NCBI GenBank assembly: GCA_965199055.1
Contig: CBDAQR010000004.1
Location: forward strand, 682,001-746,000
DNA length: 64,000 nt
Direction: 5' to 3'
DNA from: CBDAQR01 sp965199055
GTDB lineage: Bacteria; Pseudomonadota; Gammaproteobacteria; Pseudomonadales; Halieaceae
Position numbers and translations under genes: made by a program. Below the pieces are notes generated by a model. The model was not told where the DNA came from. It was given only the letters and a program-made list of their open reading frames with translations, and did not search any database. Shown here piece by piece: positions 1-8,917 of the stretch. How positions within the stretch are numbered: position 1 is the stretch's first letter; each line of letters starts with the position of its first letter.

Positions 1-2
1 CT

Positions 3-869
3 GAGTTGGGCACCGATTACGTGGACCTGAGCGGAGAGCCTGTGTGGATGCATGAGATGATCGCTACCCATCATGACGCAGCCGTGGCCAGCGGCGCACG
101 AATTGTTCACAGCTGCGGTTTCGACTCGATTCCATTCGATTTAGGTGTGTTGTTCCTGCAGGATGCGGCGCGGGAGAAGTTTGGCGCACCCTGTCCTCGA
201 GTACGCGGTCGTGTGCGGGCGATGAATGGTGAGTTCTCCGGCGGTACGGCTGCCTCTCTGGGTGCGACTATGGACGTCATCAAGGAGAAACCCGAGTTAT
301 TCAATGTGCTGATCAATCCTTTTTGCCTGGCGAATGGCTTTCATGGTCCGGATCAGCCCGCCGACAATAAGCCCTATGAAGACGAGGTGTTGGGTCAATG
401 GGTGGCGCCCTTTATCATGGCGGCCATTAACACCAAGAATGTGCATCGTTCCAATGCGCTGATGGGTCACGCATACGGTGAGGATTTCCGCTACGACGAG
501 ATGATGTTGGCCGGAGCCGGCGAAGAAGGTAAGGCTGTGGCCGAGATGGTGGCTTCGGTGAATCCGCTGGAAGGCGAAGGTGTACCCGCACCCGGCGAAG
601 GTCCCTCCCGTGAATCCCGCGAAGCCGGCAATTATGATGTGTTGTTTGTAGGCACCAGTGCAGACGGCCAGGAGGTCCGCGCGGGTGTGACAGGCGATAT
701 GGATCCGGGCTATGGCTCAACCTCCAAGATGATCACCGAGAGCGCCGTGTGCTTGCTGGAAGACTGTCCGGATCATTTATACCCCGGCACCAGCGATGGG
801 CCACAAGCTCATCAAGCGGCTGGTGGAGCATGCTGGCTTAACTTTCGACATGGAATGAGCCAGGAATAG
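3..869 (+). CDS. Saccharopine dehydrogenase-like (trans-acting enoyl reductase family), 5' partial, apparent 3' frameshift
   Basis: The open frame enters from the left edge, so the N-terminal NAD(P)-binding part is missing. What remains resembles the C-terminal part of saccharopine-dehydrogenase-like oxidoreductases, annotated as trans-acting enoyl reductases in lipid pathways: HSCGFDSIPFDLGV, then GEFSGGTAAS, and a late SKMITESAVCLL segment. The last 30 or so residues of the open frame (after about base 771) do not look like the family. In the +1 frame, bases 781-858 read TPAPAMGHKLIKRLVEHAGL followed by TFDME and a TGA. That is the expected family C-terminus, so a small indel around 765-780 probably moved the frame. 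The intended stop is then 856-858, not 867-869. The substrate is unknown. Confidence 0.75.
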   Translation, partial: ELGTDYVDLSGEPVWMHEMIATHHDAAVASGARIVHSCGFDSIPFDLGVLFLQDAAREKFGAPCPRVRGRVRAMNGEFSGGTAASLGATMDVIKEKPELFNVLINPFCLANGFHGPDQPADNKPYEDEVLGQWVAPFIMAAINTKNVHRSNALMGHAYGEDFRYDEMMLAGAGEEGKAVAEMVASVNPLEGEGVPAPGEGPSRESREAGNYDVLFVGTSADGQEVRAGVTGDMDPGYGSTSKMITESAVCLLEDCPDHLYPGTSDGPQAHQAAGGACWLNFRHGMSQE

Positions 870-872
870 GAG

Positions 873-1487
873 ATGGAAGGCTTGGCTGAATACATCGCCA
901 TCTTCATTTTCTTCTTTGCTGTGATCGATCCGATTGGCACGGTGCCGGTGTATATCGCCGTCACCGCGCCGTTCGACGAAAAGCAAAAACGTAAAATCGC
1001 TTACCAGGCGACCCTGGTCTCGGCGCTGATCCTGCTGTTCTTTGTTGTTGCCGGCGAAGTCATTCTCACCGCGATCGATATTCCCCTGCCGGCATTCCAG
1101 ATTGCCGGTGGGCTGGTGCTGTTCTTGTTCGCACTGACGATGATCTTCGGCGAAAGTAAACCGGAAGAGGAGATTCGTCAGGCTGCGACGTCGGATATAG
1201 CGATCTTCCCCCTGGCGGTGCCCTCCATCGCCAGCCCGGGCGCCATGTTGGCCGCGGTTCTGCTGACGGAGAACGCTGAATACAGCGTAATTCAGCAGGC
1301 CCAGACGGCGGCCATCATGTTATCGGTGTTACTGGTCGTGCTGATATTGCTGCTGCTGGCTGGGCGTGTGCACCGTTTGATTGGCAAGAGCGGGGCGAGC
1401 GTCGTAAGTCGGGTGATGGGGCTTATTCTCAGTTCTGTCGCCGTGACCAACGTACTCGAAGGTATTAAGACCTACTTTGCCCTGTAG
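873..1487 (+). CDS. MarC family integral membrane protein
   Basis: This 204-residue protein has about six hydrophobic segments and matches the MarC/UPF0056 family. Features are an N-terminal FFAVIDPIGTVPVYIAVT helix, a charged loop (FDEKQKRKIAYQ), and the PSIASPGAM segment typical of the second half. Family members are inner-membrane proteins of unknown transport role; the old link to multiple antibiotic resistance was not upheld. An AGGAG element lies just upstream of the ATG. The gene follows the saccharopine dehydrogenase-like gene closely and converges with the LLM oxidoreductase gene. Nothing here ties it to the catabolic genes. Confidence 0.9.
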   Translation: MEGLAEYIAIFIFFFAVIDPIGTVPVYIAVTAPFDEKQKRKIAYQATLVSALILLFFVVAGEVILTAIDIPLPAFQIAGGLVLFLFALTMIFGESKPEEEIRQAATSDIAIFPLAVPSIASPGAMLAAVLLTENAEYSVIQQAQTAAIMLSVLLVVLILLLLAGRVHRLIGKSGASVVSRVMGLILSSVAVTNVLEGIKTYFAL

Positions 1488-1520
1488 TTTGGCGAGTTCG
1501 GGCGCGAGTCATTAGCGCTG

Positions 1521-2387
1521 TTAAAAGTGCCGGATGACATCTTCTGCGAAGCGCTCCATCAGCCGCTTCTTGTCATCGATGGCTGAGCGCGTGCCCAGGG
1601 CAAAGGCGAATGGCATATTGATGCCGGCAGTCATGCCGGTGCCGAGCATGGATTCAAACAGCTCTCGATTGGGCTCGGCGTAGATGCCTACCAGTGTTTC
1701 GAAGGGCTGGTGATCGCGGCCGTATTCCTTGCGCAATTCCAGCAGTCGGTTCATGAGTCCTGGCACTTCCTCCGGCGTGTTGCCCGCACCGATCCAACCG
1801 TCGCCCACTCGAGCGGTGCGGCGCAGGGCGACGTCGGCAGCGCCGCCGAAATAGAGCGGCACCTGGTACTCTGAGTGGGGGCTGATCTTCAGCGGCGGGA
1901 AGTCGAAATGCTCGCCGTGGTATTCGAACATGTCTCCGCGCCAGAGGCCCTGCATGATGTCGATCATTTCGTCCATGCGCTTGCCGCGTCCTTTGAATGG
2001 TACATCGTAGGCGTCAAACTCTTCCTTCATCCAGCCGGTGCCAGAGCCGAGGATAAAACGACCTTCACTGAGTATGGCCAGTGTGGCAGCTTGCTTGGCA
2101 ATCTCGATCGGATTGCGAATCGGTAACACGTAGACACCACACACAAGCTTAATGGAGTTGGTGACTGCAGCCATGGCGGCAAACGAGGTCCACATGTCCG
2201 GGTATTCGTGTTCCGCCGTCTGCGGCGGCAGTCCGGTGTCGGAGTAGGGGTAGTCGGCGGCCATTTGCTCGGGGAACAGGGCATGGTCAGCGCCCATGAG
2301 TCCTTCGAAGCCGCATTCCTCAGCGAACTGAGCTATCTCACAGAGCTGCTCGGTTTCCGCCCAGGTGATGGCCTGCCAGAATTTCAT
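1521..2387 (-). CDS. LLM class flavin-dependent oxidoreductase
   Basis: A 288-residue TIM-barrel protein of the luciferase-like monooxygenase superfamily. It shows the N-terminal EECGFEGLMGADH strand/helix, RNPIEIAKQAATLAILSEGR, and the glycine-rich GSGTGWMKEEF loop (residues 114-124). Actinobacterial relatives are often annotated as F420-dependent, but FMNH2-dependent members exist and cofactor choice cannot be read from sequence. The gene overlaps the end of the upstream metallo-beta-lactamase-fold gene by 4 bp (ATGA), so the two are probably translationally coupled. A role in oxidising or reducing a lipid intermediate is an inference from context. Confidence 0.85.
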   Translation of the reverse strand: MKFWQAITWAETEQLCEIAQFAEECGFEGLMGADHALFPEQMAADYPYSDTGLPPQTAEHEYPDMWTSFAAMAAVTNSIKLVCGVYVLPIRNPIEIAKQAATLAILSEGRFILGSGTGWMKEEFDAYDVPFKGRGKRMDEMIDIMQGLWRGDMFEYHGEHFDFPPLKISPHSEYQVPLYFGGAADVALRRTARVGDGWIGAGNTPEEVPGLMNRLLELRKEYGRDHQPFETLVGIYAEPNRELFESMLGTGMTAGINMPFAFALGTRSAIDDKKRLMERFAEDVIRHF

Positions 2388-3637
2388 AGGCCGCCTTGCA
2401 ATAGTTTGACCTGATTCTTCAGCCAGGACGACAGCCAGAAATTCTCTGATTCCTGCAGCAATGACTCATGCACTTCAATGCCGAGCTGCCGGCTGGCGCT
2501 ACTCTCCTGGCCAGCATCCCGAATGACATCCAGCAGATGTATGGCTTGTTCGCGCTGTCCGTCCGTGAACTTCTGTCGCGCACGCTCCAGTATTGCGTCC
2601 GGGCCGCCAGCGAGATCTACCAGATCAGCAGCGATGGCGGCCTCGGGTACGGCGTAAAGCTCGGTGGTGGAACGGTGGTGGAACCAGCCGCCATAGCTTT
2701 CCCAGATGGCGCGCACGCTCCAGGAGACCTTGCCGTAGCCCTGACCCACTTCCATCTCTGGAGGCAGGGTGATTTCGCGCATGAGAGTGTGCACGTCTCT
2801 ACCTTCGTTCATGCCTTTCACGGTTTCGTCGTGCACGTAGTGTATAGCGTTGTAGAGTGCGCTTAGCTCGTCCTGGATCAACTGCTTCCCGACCACTGGG
2901 CCGTGATGTCCGTAACAAATCATCTCCGGTTCCAGAGCGCGCACGGTCTCCACGGCTTTGGCGACGACTAACGCCTCTCGATAGCGGTCGCCGCGGATGG
3001 TGACCAGGTTGGGGAAATGGCCGAAGGGACAGCCGAACAAATTGCCGGTGAAACAGATCTTATGCTGCGGTAACCATACGATCACAGAGTCGTTGGTTTC
3101 GGCGCCGGGAACGGCGATAACCTCAAATTCAACGCCCCCCAGAGTAAATGACAGCGTGTCCTCCACCAGCACATCCGGTGTGGGCTGGTCCTGTGCCGGA
3201 AAGTCAGTGTGATTTTGTTCGGCATAGTAATTAAAGGTATCTGCGAATTTGTCGGCAAATGCGAAGGCGGAGCGGTTGCCCCGAAAGGGCGCCAGGCGCG
3301 TGTCGTACGCCTGGTGCTCGGCATTGTTAGCGCCGGCGATCACGCGCAGCCCCGGGTTGTTCTCGCGAAAGTAGGCCGTGCCGCCAACGTGGTCGACGTG
3401 GCCCTGGGTAAATATCAGTGTATGCACGGGGCTTTCGTTGTGGGCCTGGAAGTTCGCCTCAATCACCGGCGCCTCCATGCCCATACCGGCATTCAGCTGC
3501 ACGTTACCCTCACTCGTTTCTATCAGATAACAGTTCGAGAACGCTTCCGACAGGATGATAAAGTCGTTGATTCGCTCGCCGCCAAATCTGGCAGCGTTGG
3601 GTTCCACCGGGCGTGATTTATAAATCGGTTCTCTCAT
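2384..3637 (-). CDS. MBL-fold metallo-hydrolase, alkylsulfatase-like
   Basis: A 417-residue metallo-beta-lactamase-fold protein. The metal motif reads TQGHVDHVGG (residues 77-86), so the first His of canonical HxHxDH is replaced by Gln (QGHVDH). A second ligand candidate lies in CYGHHGPV. The C-terminal third, with WESYGGWFHHRSTTELY and DLAGGPDAILERA, resembles the dimerisation region of alkylsulfatases (SdsA type), although the protein is shorter than classical ~650-residue members and lacks an obvious signal peptide. It is followed by an LLM gene (4 bp overlap) and preceded by a sulfotransferase, which makes sulfate-ester chemistry thinkable, but the substrate is unknown. Confidence 0.8.
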   Translation of the reverse strand: MREPIYKSRPVEPNAARFGGERINDFIILSEAFSNCYLIETSEGNVQLNAGMGMEAPVIEANFQAHNESPVHTLIFTQGHVDHVGGTAYFRENNPGLRVIAGANNAEHQAYDTRLAPFRGNRSAFAFADKFADTFNYYAEQNHTDFPAQDQPTPDVLVEDTLSFTLGGVEFEVIAVPGAETNDSVIVWLPQHKICFTGNLFGCPFGHFPNLVTIRGDRYREALVVAKAVETVRALEPEMICYGHHGPVVGKQLIQDELSALYNAIHYVHDETVKGMNEGRDVHTLMREITLPPEMEVGQGYGKVSWSVRAIWESYGGWFHHRSTTELYAVPEAAIAADLVDLAGGPDAILERARQKFTDGQREQAIHLLDVIRDAGQESSASRQLGIEVHESLLQESENFWLSSWLKNQVKLLQGGL

Positions 3638-3665
3638 GGCTATTTATGCTCTCTTTGTTCTCTTG

Positions 3666-4928
3666 TCACTCAGCCCTGACGGGGAACTGATCGAAGTAAA
3701 ACTGGAAACGTTCGCGCAGCTCGGCGGGATCAACACCGAAGTCGTCGCGTAGCTTGTAAACCACCTGGCCGTGCTTGCCGCGGGGGTGGTCGTCGATAAA
3801 CCGCTGCAGTTCTGCGGCGGCAGTCTCAGTCATCGGTAGATCAGCTTTTTCGTAAATGCGACGCACCATCTCGATGTCATCGGCCATAAATTCGTGAAAG
3901 GGCACGTCGATGCTTTGGCTGCTGGGCAGTGCGCCTCGATCTTCTGCGCAGGCCTGTAACAGGTGCAGTACCCGGTCTGACCAGTAGCCGATAATGTTGT
4001 CCAGGTCGATGCTGTCGCGGGACATGCGCGCGCCGTAAGCAACCATCGTGGCGGCCGACTGAATGACCGACACCGGGTCACGGTGGGTGACCGCGATGGT
4101 GGCATCTGGAAATACCGCGTGTAGAACCGGCAGCTGCTCCAGATGCTGGGGACACTTGAGTACCCAGCGGGTATTGCTGCCGTCTTTGTCGCCGTCCTGC
4201 CAGGTCAGGATTTTGAGCACGGTTTTCATGTATTCGTAGTGAGGTGTCTGATCGCTGGCATAGTAGTGATCACGCCAACGCGGACACTGGCATAGCCACT
4301 CGAAGTTATAGGAAGCGAAATCAGGACCCATCAGTTCCAGTTCTTCGTGGATATGGTCCGGGTTCATAGGATGCATCGCCGCCAGTAGGGGTACGGTTTG
4401 TTGCATGCCCTCCCAGGCCTCCTCGCAGCGGCGGTAGCGAGGGTCGACACCGTCATCACCCACTTTTTCGCCAGGCAGTGCCACGGGCTCGTAGGATTCC
4501 CATAAGGGAAGGGCGCGCAGGCGACTGTCGGCGGCCATCAGGTTGAGCAGATGGGTGGTACCGGAGCGGGGCAGGCCGGCCACGATAATCGGCCGGTTGA
4601 TCTGTACATCGTGAATCTCGGGGTGGCGGGTTAGCAAATCCTGGATCAAGAGACGGCTGCGGGCGAACAGCACCAGTTTGCCGCGTAGGTTCATGCGCCC
4701 GAGGTTGTTGAGCCCTTCATCGCTGCCCCATTCATCACACAGTAGTTCGAGCCGCTCCAGGAAGTCCATGGGTCCGAAGTCGTCAAGGCCGACGGCAGCC
4801 CTGGCCTCGGCGAGAATGTCTTGCGCATCGAGTGTCACGCTCAGCGTTTCACCGAACTCGCGTATCGACTGCTGCAGTTCGTTGAGTTTGGGTTGCGCCA
4901 GGTCGTCGATGCGAATTTTGTCGGCCAT
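3666..4928 (-). CDS. Sulfotransferase family protein
   Basis: A 420-residue protein with the PAPS 5'-phosphosulfate loop GLPRSGTTHLL at residues 118-128, and a later 3'-phosphate-type segment FPDATIAVTHRDPVSVIQS. The C-terminal DDHPRGKHGQVVYKL is characteristic of a large bacterial sulfotransferase family (Sulfotransfer_3-like) common in mycobacteria and marine proteobacteria. Members are assumed to transfer sulfate from PAPS to a hydroxyl group, but few have known substrates. The gene lies between the VOC gene (6 bp away) and the MBL-fold hydrolase gene on the same strand, so it is probably co-transcribed with them. A second, diverged paralogue is at 54610-55770. Confidence 0.87.
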   Translation of the reverse strand: MADKIRIDDLAQPKLNELQQSIREFGETLSVTLDAQDILAEARAAVGLDDFGPMDFLERLELLCDEWGSDEGLNNLGRMNLRGKLVLFARSRLLIQDLLTRHPEIHDVQINRPIIVAGLPRSGTTHLLNLMAADSRLRALPLWESYEPVALPGEKVGDDGVDPRYRRCEEAWEGMQQTVPLLAAMHPMNPDHIHEELELMGPDFASYNFEWLCQCPRWRDHYYASDQTPHYEYMKTVLKILTWQDGDKDGSNTRWVLKCPQHLEQLPVLHAVFPDATIAVTHRDPVSVIQSAATMVAYGARMSRDSIDLDNIIGYWSDRVLHLLQACAEDRGALPSSQSIDVPFHEFMADDIEMVRRIYEKADLPMTETAAAELQRFIDDHPRGKHGQVVYKLRDDFGVDPAELRERFQFYFDQFPVRAE

Positions 4929-4934
4929 AGTTAA

Positions 4935-5387
4935 CTACGCCGCCTTGTTCTCGAAGAACTCGATGATCAGTGGGTCGCCTGCGCGCTCAAGATAAGCGGC
5001 AGCAAGACCCTCGCCAAAGCGTTTTTGCCAGATCGACTCATAGCCGTGCTCTGCCGCTTCAGCCACGCTCTGGTCGAGATTATCCACGATAAAGCGCAGG
5101 TGGTGCATGCCTTCACGCCCGGCATCGAGAAATTCTTTGTGGGGCGTTTTGCCAGACACCCACTCGATCAGTTCTATCTCGACATCGCCGCTATTAGCGA
5201 ACGCGAGGCGTAATGAGCTGACTTCCGCGCTACCGCGGTAGTCCCATTCCATATCGGGCGCGTCCATCTGAGTGAAGTCGCCGAACATGGGTGTGTAAAG
5301 GGCGATGGCCTGGTCCAGATCTTTCACAACAAAGCCGACCTGGTTAACGGGTGGCAGGTTCATGGCTTCAGCGAGTGGTGTGCTCAC
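4935..5387 (-). CDS. VOC family protein (glyoxalase/epimerase-like)
   Basis: This 150-residue protein carries the vicinal-oxygen-chelate fold. Likely metal-ligand positions are Q16 (VNQVGFVV, where His is more usual), E72 (IELIEW), H96 (MHHLRFIV) and E143 (LIIEFF), similar in layout to methylmalonyl-CoA epimerase or glyoxalase I. The substitution at the first ligand means the exact activity cannot be inferred. It is the first gene of the minus-strand run that includes the sulfotransferase, MBL hydrolase and LLM enzyme. An inverted repeat (5443-5458) lies in its upstream region. Confidence 0.8.
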   Translation of the reverse strand: MSTPLAEAMNLPPVNQVGFVVKDLDQAIALYTPMFGDFTQMDAPDMEWDYRGSAEVSSLRLAFANSGDVEIELIEWVSGKTPHKEFLDAGREGMHHLRFIVDNLDQSVAEAAEHGYESIWQKRFGEGLAAAYLERAGDPLIIEFFENKAA

Positions 5388-5442
5388 GGGGTGGTCTCCA
5401 GTAGTTGAGAGTATGGGTATAAAAGTAGATCAGCGCCCAAAT

Positions 5443-5458
5443 TAATACAACCGTATTA
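5443..5458. promoter_or_regulatory. Inverted repeat, candidate operator
   Basis: TAATAC-AACC-GTATTA is a perfect 6-bp inverted repeat with a 4-bp spacer. It sits in the 180-bp divergent region between the VOC gene (minus strand) and the enoyl-CoA hydratase gene (plus strand). Size and symmetry fit a dimeric regulator such as a TetR protein, but no regulator gene lies next to it. The TAATA half-site resembles the one in front of the P450 gene (27765-27780), with different spacing. Confidence 0.35.
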
Positions 5459-5567
5459 TTTATGCCGCGGTTCAATATATTGGCTGTCTGCCGCGAATCC
5501 CCTGACGCAGCCCGTAGAGAGTCCCGCAGATGCTAAGCTCAGCAGTTCTGGTACTGAGAAGTAAGTT

Positions 5568-6251
5568 ATGAAGCTTTCCAACGATGGCGCGGTATTCACG
5601 CTAACAATGTCGGGTGTAGGTGCTTTCAACGCAGACAGTCTGGCAGCGTTTAATGAAGCGCTCGATGCTGTGCTCGCAGACGAGCAGGCCGAAGTGTTGG
5701 TGATCACCGGCGAAGACAAGAGCTTCTCCCAGGGTTTGGATCTTGAGTTCTTAATGGCGGTTGGTGCGGAAAACCCCGATAACGCTATGGCTTTCACACG
5801 CAGCTGCCTGGATATGATCGGTCGCTTGTTGAGCTTCCCCTTGCCGGTAGTCAGTGCCATCAACGGTCACGCTTTTGGGCTGGGAGCGATGATTGTGCTG
5901 GCAAGCGATTACTGTGTGATGCGGGAAGATCGCGGTTACTTCTGTCTTCCCGAAGCCGATCTGGGCATGACCCTCACCGAGCGAATGAACGCTTTGGTAT
6001 GCGGCAAGCTCTCGGGCGATCTTTTGCGTGATGTACTGTTGACCGCCCGGCGCATTGGCGGTGTCGAGGCGGCTGAGAGAGGCATCGTCGATCACGCTAG
6101 TGCATTGGAAGACCTCGTGGCCGCGGGAATTGAATTGGCGGCACCGATGCGAGGCAAGAAACGCGAGGCTCTGGCCGGACTCAAGCGAGGAGCCCACTCT
6201 GGTATTCTGGCAGTCATAGAAGCTGATGTGCCAGATGCAACGATTAGCTAG
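5568..6251 (+). CDS. Enoyl-CoA hydratase/isomerase family protein
   Basis: A 227-residue crotonase-fold protein. The first oxyanion-hole strand is ITGEDKSFSQGLDLEFL, and the second is NGHAFGLGAMIVLASDYCVM followed by LPEADLGMTL. It is slightly short for the family, resembling the monofunctional enoyl-CoA isomerase branch, so it may isomerise double bonds rather than hydrate; the sequence does not decide. It would act on acyl-CoA intermediates in the cytoplasm. It precedes a TonB receptor gene by 92 bp and is probably expressed with the lipid-catabolic genes downstream. Confidence 0.85.
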   Translation: MKLSNDGAVFTLTMSGVGAFNADSLAAFNEALDAVLADEQAEVLVITGEDKSFSQGLDLEFLMAVGAENPDNAMAFTRSCLDMIGRLLSFPLPVVSAINGHAFGLGAMIVLASDYCVMREDRGYFCLPEADLGMTLTERMNALVCGKLSGDLLRDVLLTARRIGGVEAAERGIVDHASALEDLVAAGIELAAPMRGKKREALAGLKRGAHSGILAVIEADVPDATIS

Positions 6252-6343
6252 GTAATTGAAGTGGTCCAGGGAAGCTGGCGCAATCGCCGCGGGATCAATA
6301 CACTTTCTATAAATAACGATAATCAAGAATAGAGGTACCCTGC

Positions 6344-8914
6344 ATGAAAGCGATACCCACTAAAATCAAGACCCGCTTCGCCAAACGAATTACCCCAGTG
6401 GCCCCCGCACTGGCCGCGACCGCGATCCTTTCGTTTCATCCCCAAATGGCTGCGCCTGTGCAGGCCCAGATGGTGCTGGAAGAGGTGGTGGTAACGGCGC
6501 GAAAGCGTGAAGAGAGTTTGCAGGAAACGCCTATCGCTGTGTCAGCGTTGAACTCGGATACGCTCTCCGAGCTGGGCATGACCGATATCTCGGATCTGCG
6601 TAAGGTGGTTCCCAATGTCGATATGTATGACGGCAATGGAACCACGGGTGCCGGGAATATCTTTATTCGGGGTGTGGGTGCCAGAAACACGGGTGTTAAT
6701 TTTGACTCGGGGGTTGGCGTCTATATTGATGGCGTTTACGTGTCACGCGCGGATGGCGCGGTGCTGGATAACGTCGACCTGCAGTCCGTACAGGTATTGC
6801 GTGGGCCGCAGGGTACGCTGTTTGGCAAGAATACGACCGGCGGCGCTATTCTCTATACCACCAACAAGCCCGTGGAAGAGTTCGAGGGGCATGTTGAAGT
6901 GCGGGTGGGCGAGGACGATCGGCTGGATGGCAAGTTCACCGTCAACGTGCCGCTGGTCGGCGATACATTGCTGTCCCGCTTCTCTGTCTACAGTACTAAT
7001 CGCGATGGTTACGTAAAGTCGCGCAGTAACGGCAACCCCAACATTAACGATGGTGAACAGTACAACGATGTGGAACGTTATGGCGGCCAGGCGCAATTGC
7101 GCTGGAACGCGACTGACGATCTCACCCTGGATTTGAATTACTTCTACGCGAAAACGGACCAGGCAGCTCGTGGCCAGAATTGTATTGTTGTCGACGATAT
7201 TCCCGGCAGCGGTTGGCAGGCCGATCTGCAGAACACCTTCATCGTTGAGCCGTCCACGGGGCAGACGATTCAAGAGTGGTGTGCTGACAATCAGGCTCTG
7301 GGCGAAGACACCATTCAGGCTGACTTGCTGCCCAACAAATACGAATCTGAGACCAATACACTCGCGTTCACCGCAGACTGGGCAATTAATGACGATATGG
7401 AGTTCAAGAGCATCACCTCCTGGCGTTCAACAGAGGGCGGTGAGATTAATGAACTGGATGCCATCGGCATACCGCTGCTGCACCGCCAGAACTACGGTAA
7501 TCCCCAGGCGGAGTTACGTGAGACAGACGCCTACTCCCAGGAATTCCAGCTCTACGGTACTGCCTTTGATGAGCGCTTGGAGTATGTGGTCGGGGTATTC
7601 GGGTTTACCGAAGAAACCGATGCCGGCACCGCGATATCGCCGACCGGTCCCTTCTTTAACGCATTGTTTGTGCCCGATCAGGCGTTCTATACCAATACCT
7701 CTACCGAGATACTGGCCAAGAACACGTCTGCATCGGCTTTCAGTCAGGTGGATTGGTCCTTCAACGATGAGTGGCGCCTGACGCTGGGCATTCGCTATAC
7801 CTGGGAAGAGCGCGAGCTAGACAGGCATTTTCGCATCACTGATATCAATACGGTATCCACTACTGGTGATGCATTCTTCACCATTGGCGACCAGTTCATT
7901 TTGTTTCCCAGCGGGCCCGAAACCTACAATTCGCAACACGGTTATGTGATAGCCGATGACCCGAACAATCCCGGTCAGCCAGACCCTCTCGCAAACCAGT
8001 CCATGAAAACCGACGATGATGACATCACTCCGATGGCCAGTCTGCAGTACAGTTTTGATGACTGGGGTCTGCTGGATTCCGGTACCGTTTACGCCACAGT
8101 TGCCAACGGCTTTCTTTCCGGGGGTATTTCGGATACGACGTCGGTAGAAACTCGACTAGTTGAAGAGTACGACCCGGAAGAGGTCTGGAACTACGAGCTT
8201 GGTATGAAGGTGGAGGCCTGGGACCGTCGCCTGCGCATGAATATGGCGTTGTTTTACACGGATTACGAAGATCGGCAGCTTACTACCGTAAAGATCAATC
8301 CAGATACGGGGCGCATTGCTGGCGCGTTAATCAATGCTGAGTCCTCGAGCATCGCCGGTATCGAGTTGGAGACTATCGTCCTGCCTATGGAAAACCTGCA
8401 GCTGATAGCCAACTTGACGTTCAACGACGGTGATATCGATGACTACGAAGACGAGCGTATTCTTAGCTTGCCTGAAAACGGCATGGTGCCCCCCGAGTGT
8501 ACCGCGGTAACCGTTGGCACTGGACAAGTCATGAATTGCCCGGTAGATCGCTCCGACGAAAACTTGCCCAGGCTGCCCGAAGCGATCTATTTCTTCGCAG
8601 CCCAGTACAACTGGGAGACCGATTTCGGCACTATTATTCCTATGGTCTCATACTCCTACAGGGAGAATGTCGACAATTGTTTTGATCGTTCAAGCTGCCT
8701 TGCCGGCCTGTATGAGGTCGATCAAGAAGATCTGACGGCACGTCTCACCTGGCTGTCGAAGGAAGGCGATTTGCGGGTGACGGCCTATGGCACCAACCTC
8801 ACGGATGATCGCTATATCCAGGGAGGTACGCCGCTAGTCGACGTCACCCAGACAGCGGGCACGGTATATAACATTCCTCGACAGTACGGCGTGGAGATCG
8901 CTTACGATTTCTAG
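6344..8914 (+). CDS. TonB-dependent receptor
   Basis: An 856-residue outer-membrane receptor. A long signal peptide ends near AQM at residue 44. The segment EEVVVTARKREESLQETPIAVS begins the plug, which continues with FIRGVGARNTGVN and VQVLRGPQGTLFGKNTTGGA. The barrel ends in YGVEIAYDF, the aromatic C-terminus needed for BAM recognition. The family imports scarce or bulky compounds using TonB-ExbBD energy. This subtype is abundant in sphingomonads and marine Gammaproteobacteria next to hydrocarbon, sterol or aromatic catabolic genes. It is followed without a gap by an LLM oxidoreductase gene, so it probably belongs to the same transcript. The ligand is not known. Confidence 0.93.
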   Translation: MKAIPTKIKTRFAKRITPVAPALAATAILSFHPQMAAPVQAQMVLEEVVVTARKREESLQETPIAVSALNSDTLSELGMTDISDLRKVVPNVDMYDGNGTTGAGNIFIRGVGARNTGVNFDSGVGVYIDGVYVSRADGAVLDNVDLQSVQVLRGPQGTLFGKNTTGGAILYTTNKPVEEFEGHVEVRVGEDDRLDGKFTVNVPLVGDTLLSRFSVYSTNRDGYVKSRSNGNPNINDGEQYNDVERYGGQAQLRWNATDDLTLDLNYFYAKTDQAARGQNCIVVDDIPGSGWQADLQNTFIVEPSTGQTIQEWCADNQALGEDTIQADLLPNKYESETNTLAFTADWAINDDMEFKSITSWRSTEGGEINELDAIGIPLLHRQNYGNPQAELRETDAYSQEFQLYGTAFDERLEYVVGVFGFTEETDAGTAISPTGPFFNALFVPDQAFYTNTSTEILAKNTSASAFSQVDWSFNDEWRLTLGIRYTWEERELDRHFRITDINTVSTTGDAFFTIGDQFILFPSGPETYNSQHGYVIADDPNNPGQPDPLANQSMKTDDDDITPMASLQYSFDDWGLLDSGTVYATVANGFLSGGISDTTSVETRLVEEYDPEEVWNYELGMKVEAWDRRLRMNMALFYTDYEDRQLTTVKINPDTGRIAGALINAESSSIAGIELETIVLPMENLQLIANLTFNDGDIDDYEDERILSLPENGMVPPECTAVTVGTGQVMNCPVDRSDENLPRLPEAIYFFAAQYNWETDFGTIIPMVSYSYRENVDNCFDRSSCLAGLYEVDQEDLTARLTWLSKEGDLRVTAYGTNLTDDRYIQGGTPLVDVTQTAGTVYNIPRQYGVEIAYDF

Positions 8915-8917
8915 GTG

